Assembly (NCBI GenBank): GCA_000934385.1
Contig: KN880431.1
Location: forward strand, 463,618-527,617
DNA from: Cylindrobasidium torrendii FP15055 ss-10
Taxonomy: Eukaryota > Basidiomycota > Agaricomycetes > Agaricales > Physalacriaceae
Length of the DNA stretch: 64,000 nt
Reading direction: 5' to 3'
Made by a program: the position numbers and the translations under genes. The number at the start of each line of letters is the position of its first letter. Position 1 is the stretch's first letter. Shown one piece after another: positions 59,281 to 64,000 of this stretch. Under the pieces are notes generated by a model. That model did no database searches and was not told the DNA's origin. It worked only from the letters and a program-made list of their open reading frames with translations.

Positions 59281-60726
59281 TCACATACACGCTTTCGTCT
59301 CGTACTTTCCGAGACCGACAATGATGTTCTGTGCTTCTTGAGGTTTGTTGTTCAGATAGTTTTCAAGAATGCTCTTCGTGCCGGAGGCGTATCTTGCTTG
59401 CGCGTCGAGAGTGGTGCCAGAGTAGTGCGGTACCATCCCATTTCCTGCACCGAGGTCGTTCTTCATCTAAAGAACGGTTTTAATGAGTCGTAGATAGACA
59501 CCAAGGTCGTTTATCCTTACCGTGCGCCAGACATGGTCTTTTGGGGCAGGTTGGACGTTCCAAACATCACCAGCGTATCCGTTGAGGTGACCGCTCTTCA
59601 GGGAGCGAGCGACCGCATCCTTGTCACAGATAGCACCTCGCGCGGTGTTGACGAGCCATGCACCCTTCTTGAAGTGCTTGAGTAGTTCATCGTCAACGAG
59701 TCCGCGAGTCCCTTCGTGTAGAGGGCAGTTGACAGTCACGACATCGCACTGAAAATTAGGTTTAGAACATCTGGGTACTAAGGTGTGTGCCAGTGTAGCT
59801 GACCTGAGATACAAATTCCTTGAGGTCTTCGACACGGCGCGCCTTGATGGCTTCAGCTGCACCAGCAGGGAGCGGCGCATAGTCATAGTAGAGCAGCTCT
59901 TTGCAGTCGAAGGGGACGAGACGCTGGAGAACACGGTATCCAATACGCCCGGCACCGATGGTCCCGACAACCTTGCCCTCGAGGTCGAATGCGTTACGAG
60001 CGATGTCGGAGACGGCCCAGTCGCCGCGCTCAATCATCTCGTGGGCGGGAACAAAGTTGCGCACAAGTAAGAGGATGCTCATGACGACGTGCTCAGCGAC
60101 GGAGACGACATTCGAGCCAGAGACTTCGAGGACCTGGATCTTGTGGTCCACTGCGGCGTTAAGGTCGATGTGGTCTGAGCCGACACCGGCGGTGATGCAA
60201 ATCTTGAGGTTCTTGGCCTAATGGGTGGATGGTTAGGAGGGAGGGAACAAAGCAAGGTTAGGTAAGAAGTACCTTCTCGATGAGGTCCCTCGTGAGATAG
60301 CCAGGGTGGAAGGGAGTCGTGATCAAGACTTCAGCCTGAGGAAGACGTTAGCACGGTGCATGTTCACAGACACCCACACTACATACGTCGACAAGATGTT
60401 TTTGGAAATCGCTATCGGGGCCTTCCTTTGAACTAGAGACTGAAGCCCAAGTCATTGGTCAGCAGTTACACGGTTATACCACCGAGTGCCACTGACCAAC
60501 AAGCTCATGACCTTGGGATGCAAGCCATTCAGCAATGCCGAGCTGGGATTTACCATAAGTAGGAAACATCAACTCAGTAGTGCATCACCCACCTTGTTCT
60601 CGACAGTACCCAGGAGGCGAGGTTCTTGAACTGCGGCTTCATTGCCGTTGTAGAGAATGGCCAAAACCTGGATGACCGCTAGTCAGGCATACGAGCATCT
60701 TGCATGAGAAATGAATATACCTTCAT
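59281..60726 (-). CDS. FDH1: NAD-dependent formate dehydrogenase
   Basis: Oxidises formate to CO2 with NAD reduction; in wood- and litter-decay fungi it removes formate released from oxalate breakdown. Exons 60726-60721, 60667-60593, 60542-60497, 60439-60387, 60335-60273, 60217-59804, 59748-59521 and 59466-59281 give 356 residues. The substrate domain has [10 protein letters not shown] and [20 protein letters not shown], followed by [20 protein letters not shown]. The Rossmann loop is [16 protein letters not shown] with [13 protein letters not shown]. Catalytic residues lie in [24 protein letters not shown] and VPHYSGTT (the histidine). The first coding exon is only ATG AAG. No mitochondrial presequence, so cytosolic. 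A TATA box sits 81-88 bp upstream. Confidence 0.95.
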
Positions 60727-60806
60727 AATTCAAACTTTGGTAGAGTGGGTGGATTGTAACGAGGAGGGTGGGATAGTGGATAAGCATGTATGTACGGTCA
60801 TACCCA

Positions 60807-60814
60807 CCTTTATA
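60807..60814 (-). promoter_or_regulatory. TATA box of formate dehydrogenase
   Basis: TATAAAGG reads on the minus strand 81-88 bp upstream of the FDH ATG. The rest of 60727-61193 holds only short frames: a plus-strand ATG at 60831 (MSKPESDDEDTLDCSS) and an antisense frame at 61122-60913 lacking an ATG. Neither is called as a gene. Confidence 0.5.
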
Positions 60815-61193
60815 CTACTGCCCTCGGAACATGTCTAAGCCAGAGTCTGATGACGAGGACACGTTGGATTGTTCAAGCGTAGGAAAAGTACATCAGGCTC
60901 CCGGGCCTCCCGTCATATGATGTTGCCACAGACGACGTTGCGCTTCAAGGATGGGCCGTATACAATCATTGGACGAAGATAATACGGAAGCGCAAGGCTA
61001 TTCCCAGCGTCGCATCTCCCTGAGACCTGTCCGTCCGGGTATTTGATACGCAGCTTTTCCCGGTAATTAGCATTCGTCTCGACGGTGAAAGCACCCAGAT
61101 ACCTTACCTGCGAATTAGACAAGCCATGGCTGCATAGTGGCTAGGAAGCTCAGCGCAAGCTTGATACACAAGAATTATATCGAATACATTAGT

Positions 61194-62716
61194 CTAATCT
61201 AACGTCCTTGTCTTGATTTCTGTCTCCAGGACTTCAGGGATATCCACGAGCTCGTAGTCCGCAGCCTCGGTTTGCCCCTCAACGTCTTCCTGAGCGCGTT
61301 TGATGGTTTCCCATTCGACCCGGATGAACACCCACATCCATCGGCGCACGAGCTCCAGCACTTCGAAGATGAACATGAGGATACTCCCGTCGCTCTTGTA
61401 ATGAAGATGGCTTGATAGCTTGATGGTCCACAGCATGCGAAGGACGAAGTTGAAGAAGATAAGAAGAGGGTAAATAGGAAGCGGATAAAGTAGTGTTGAC
61501 CGCAAGCCGTATGGGGTTCGAGAGCTATGATCGTGCAGCGAGGGAGTGCGAGAATGCGAGGGAGTGGAGGGGAGTATCAGGCGCCTGGGAAGGGACTTCG
61601 GTCCTGTTGACTTGGGTGGTCCCTGCAGCAAAGTCATACCCCAGTCGTTTGTAACATCCCACCAAAAGGAGTACAGGGAGTTAACCACTGCAGCCAGTAG
61701 CCTACCGAAAATGTGGGTTTCAGCCTATTGAAGATGAATGGAGGCGCTGAAGCGCTGAACACGCACCACAATCGAAACAGCGGATGTTCACCATGCCACG
61801 CGACATTCGCGACGTCCTTGCCATAATCGTTGCGCAATTCATCTTGCACTAGCCTCTGAGCAGCTGAGAGATAGATCACGGGGAATGAGGTTGCATATTT
61901 GAGAGCGTTATAGAGTGGACGGCGGCTTTCATTCAACGGGGCTGTATATTCGATTATACATTGCCGAAATCGAACGAAGTACGGGACGCTTTGCTTTGTT
62001 AGGTCGGTACATCGCCAACAAAAGAGAAATTACTCACCTCATGATAGTCGGTACGATCCACCGCATAAGACCTTCCTGTGCAGGTGGCTGCAGCAGAGTG
62101 TGGCCAGGCATGACCATTAGAACGGACAGCCACACATCCCCAAGGACTTTCGCGAAAGAGGTGAAGACATCCGCGAACACCACGTCGGAGAAGTAGACGG
62201 GGCTGTCCATTGAGGAAGCTACACATCGTCGGATAGCCCTGTTGGCTGTGAGCAACTTGACTGCGCACGACGCGTACGGACTCACAGAAGGAATTTGTCG
62301 CGTTCTGTCCTCTGGAAGATGTTGAATGGGCAAACAAGGATGAACGTTAAAATCAACGCGAATGCTCCTGGAATGTATCCAAACACGTCCACAAGAAGAG
62401 GATCGCCGCCTGTTGCGTATCGAAAAATGACCCAAGTAGCGAGAACACAGGAGAAATATGTGGCGGACAGGCGATAAAGCGGGCCGTATAATGGGGAGGG
62501 TGGTGTAAAAGATATCCCAAAAACTCGAATCGAGATGTGTGGTGCTTGCTCTATGCGGAGGTCCAGTGTTGAAATGGGATCGAGGCCAGCTGCTTCGAGG
62601 CCATGAAGGTTGGTTGCCCATCCAAGCAGACCGAGGCCAATGAGCACAAGGACGCGGAAGGGGAGTGGAAAGGGTATCGTCCAGTCGATTTCATCGTCGA
62701 GCGCGCCGTGGTCCAT
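61194..62716 (-). CDS. ERD1: EXS-domain membrane protein, Erd1-like
   Basis: Polytopic membrane protein of the EXS family. Yeast Erd1 works in the Golgi, recycling phosphate and helping retain glycosyltransferases. Exons 62716-62286, 62238-62038, 61988-61767 and 61701-61194 give 453 residues. Several hydrophobic spans are visible (PFRVLVLIGLGLLGWATNL, GYIPGAFALILTFILVCPF, WLSVLMVMPGHTLL). EXS hallmarks are VPYFVRFRQCIIEY, WLLAAVVNSLYSFWWDVTND and RRWMWVFIRVEWE. No SPX domain precedes the spans, unlike XPR1/Pho1, which favours Erd1. Intron 3 uses the distal CGGTAG acceptor. The ATG is 83 bp from that of SNU23. Confidence 0.85.
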
Positions 62717-62754
62717 GTCGTTAACGTCTTCGTGGCATAAAGTCAAGTTAGGAT

Positions 62755-62766
62755 GAGCACGTGCTC
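62755..62766. promoter_or_regulatory. E-box palindrome, EXS/SNU23 promoter
   Basis: GAGCACGTGCTC is a perfect 12-bp palindrome around a CACGTG E-box, almost midway between the two divergent start codons (39 and 34 bp away). CACGTG is the site of bHLH factors; in yeast Pho4 uses it for phosphate genes. Confidence 0.5.
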
Positions 62767-62799
62767 GTGTTCACTCTACTCTCACCATCATCTTACATT

Positions 62800-63565
62800 A
62801 TGGCCAGCACTGCAACCACTTCAAAGGCCTCTGATACCGACTTCCGAAAGAAATGGGACAAGGAGGAGTACGCTGAAAAGGCCCGCCAACGTGATGCGGA
62901 GGAGCGGGAGCGCATGCAAGAGAATGATGCACGAATGAAGCAAGGTGCGTTCTCTCATCGTATCTGCCCGAAAATCATTCATGTTATGCAGGGAAGCGGC
63001 CACGGAAGAATGCTAATACGAAAGATATGCCAAAACCTACGGAGACGATGAAAGCGCGCGAAGGACCACTAGACCTTGACAAGAACCTCAATAAGACTAT
63101 GGTCGTGCAGAACACGAGCAATAGAGGTTCCGGGCAGCCAGGGTTCTACTGTGATACTTGCGAACGTAACTACAGGGATACAACAAGCTACTTGGATCAC
63201 ATTAACAGCAGGTCCCGTACGTATGCCCGTTCAGCGCTAGTCTACCTATTGTTGAACCCATTTCAGATCTCCGCGCCATTGGTCAGACCACCAAGCTCGA
63301 GAAGTCGACTGTGGATCAGGTTCGCGCACGGATAGCACTCCTTCGAGAACGTACCAAAGACAAGGTATCGGCTCAACAATACGACTTTGACCAACGGCTG
63401 GAGGAAATACGAAACAAGGAGAAGGCTATTCGCGACGAGCGTAAAGCGGAGAAGAAAGCAGCAAAGGAGCGAGCAAGATTAGAGCTTGTGCAGGATGCAG
63501 GTGGAGAGGACACGGAAATGATGAGCATGATGGGATTCGGTGGCTTTGGGTCCACCAAGAAGTGA
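62800..63565 (+). CDS. SNU23: U4/U6.U5 tri-snRNP protein Snu23 (ZMAT2)
   Basis: Spliceosomal zinc-finger protein that joins the tri-snRNP and leaves on activation. Exons 62800-62944, 62992-63216 and 63267-63565 give 222 residues. The highly charged N-terminus (DTDFRKKWDKEEYAEKARQR) and GPLDLDKNLNKTMVVQNTS are family features. One U1-like C2H2 finger reads FYCDTCERNYRDTTSYLDHI with the last His added by splicing. Downstream are TTKLEKSTVDQVRARIALLR and a Lys/Glu/Arg-rich helix, ending EMMSMMGFGGFGSTKK. Length matches the family. Confidence 0.93.
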
Positions 63566-63710
63566 TCTGCGCCACGCTTTATAACTTACACTCGCTCTGA
63601 CTCTTCCCAGTTGCATGTGTATATTTTACCAGTTGACTCCGTCGCGTCAAATTCCACATCCTCTAACGCGACGGTACTTCGAGGACATACAGGAAACCAG
63701 GAGTACCACG

Positions 63711-63747
63711 TGTCTGTCCGTCCAGTCCGTCCGTCTGTCTGTCCGCC
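63711..63747 (+). repeat. Tetranucleotide microsatellite (TCYG-type)
   Basis: Imperfect tandem units of TCTG/TCCG between 63711 and 63747, broken once by CCAG. It lies in the gene-free end of the window (63566-64000), downstream of SNU23; no other feature was seen there. Confidence 0.7.
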
Positions 63748-64000
63748 TACTTTGCCCAACCCCGCTTAACGGCACTTTACGGCTCCCACTATACAAGCTA
63801 TCGTGCCCGCCGTTGTATCCATTGTGCAAATATTAATATACAGGGTGCTCACGCCTTTTCTCGCTAAGTTGAATAGCACGCCCGGGTTCTAGTCGAGCGT
63901 TGGATATCCTTATTTACCACAGACTAAACAGTACAAGTACATATATCTCATTAAAGGCCATATGTTGGAATAAGATGCATGCTACAATATGGGTGCAAAC

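Noticed and set aside
63711..63747. Possible CRISPR-like or telomere-like repeat
   Set aside because: Units are 4 bp with no spacers; an ordinary microsatellite.

Overview
This is nuclear DNA of a filamentous fungus, most likely a mushroom-forming basidiomycete (Agaricomycetes). Nearly every gene is broken by short introns, mostly 44-60 nt, with GTRNGY donors and YAG acceptors. Genes are dense and alternate between strands. The set combines conserved eukaryotic housekeeping genes with basidiomycete traits: a fungal CSL transcription factor, a secreted GH45/expansin-type wall protein, NAD formate dehydrogenase and a Cys-type SelO. The species cannot be told from the sequence alone. I rebuilt exon models by hand, checking splice phases and conserved protein motifs; no transcript data were available.

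Layout. 0-10 kb: 3' part of a TRAPPII Trs65-like gene, cytosolic isoleucyl-tRNA synthetase, and a six-BRCT Rtt107/Brc1 repair scaffold. 10-18 kb: a coiled-coil gene with an in-frame stop, a HAD dehalogenase, a compact Pbs2-type MAPKK, the MYST acetyltransferase Esa1, and a small membrane protein. 18-27 kb: a CSL transcription factor, two unrecognised proteins, a 1.9-kb gene-poor gap, and an intronless ornithine-cyclodeaminase/mu-crystallin protein. 27-38 kb: Bsd2, SelO, a GRF zinc-finger protein, a coiled-coil protein, TFIIH Tfb1 and a PHOSPHO-type phosphatase. 38-50 kb: YAK1, Golgi CASP, mitoribosomal uS9m, a membrane-anchored ER cyclophilin and the helicase Dbp7. 50-64 kb: a C2-domain protein, a transmembrane aspartic protease, a GH45/expansin-like protein, Gcn5, formate dehydrogenase, an EXS (Erd1-like) membrane protein and the splicing factor Snu23.

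How genes are arranged. Nine pairs start head-to-head, and seven of these start codons lie only 83-177 bp apart. Four of the shortest intervals (MAPKK/ESA1, CASP/uS9m, cyclophilin/DBP7, GH45/GCN5) each carry the same heptamer CGATCGG near the middle, on the same strand. A fifth short interval (TFB1/phosphatase) has the related GTGATCGG, and a sixth (EXS/SNU23) has a 12-bp E-box palindrome instead. This looks like a shared bidirectional promoter element and is the most interesting regulatory signal here. Other oddities are three GC-AG introns, coding exons of 6, 11 and 18 nt, a last coding segment that is only a stop codon, and an apparent 28-nt intron in YAK1.
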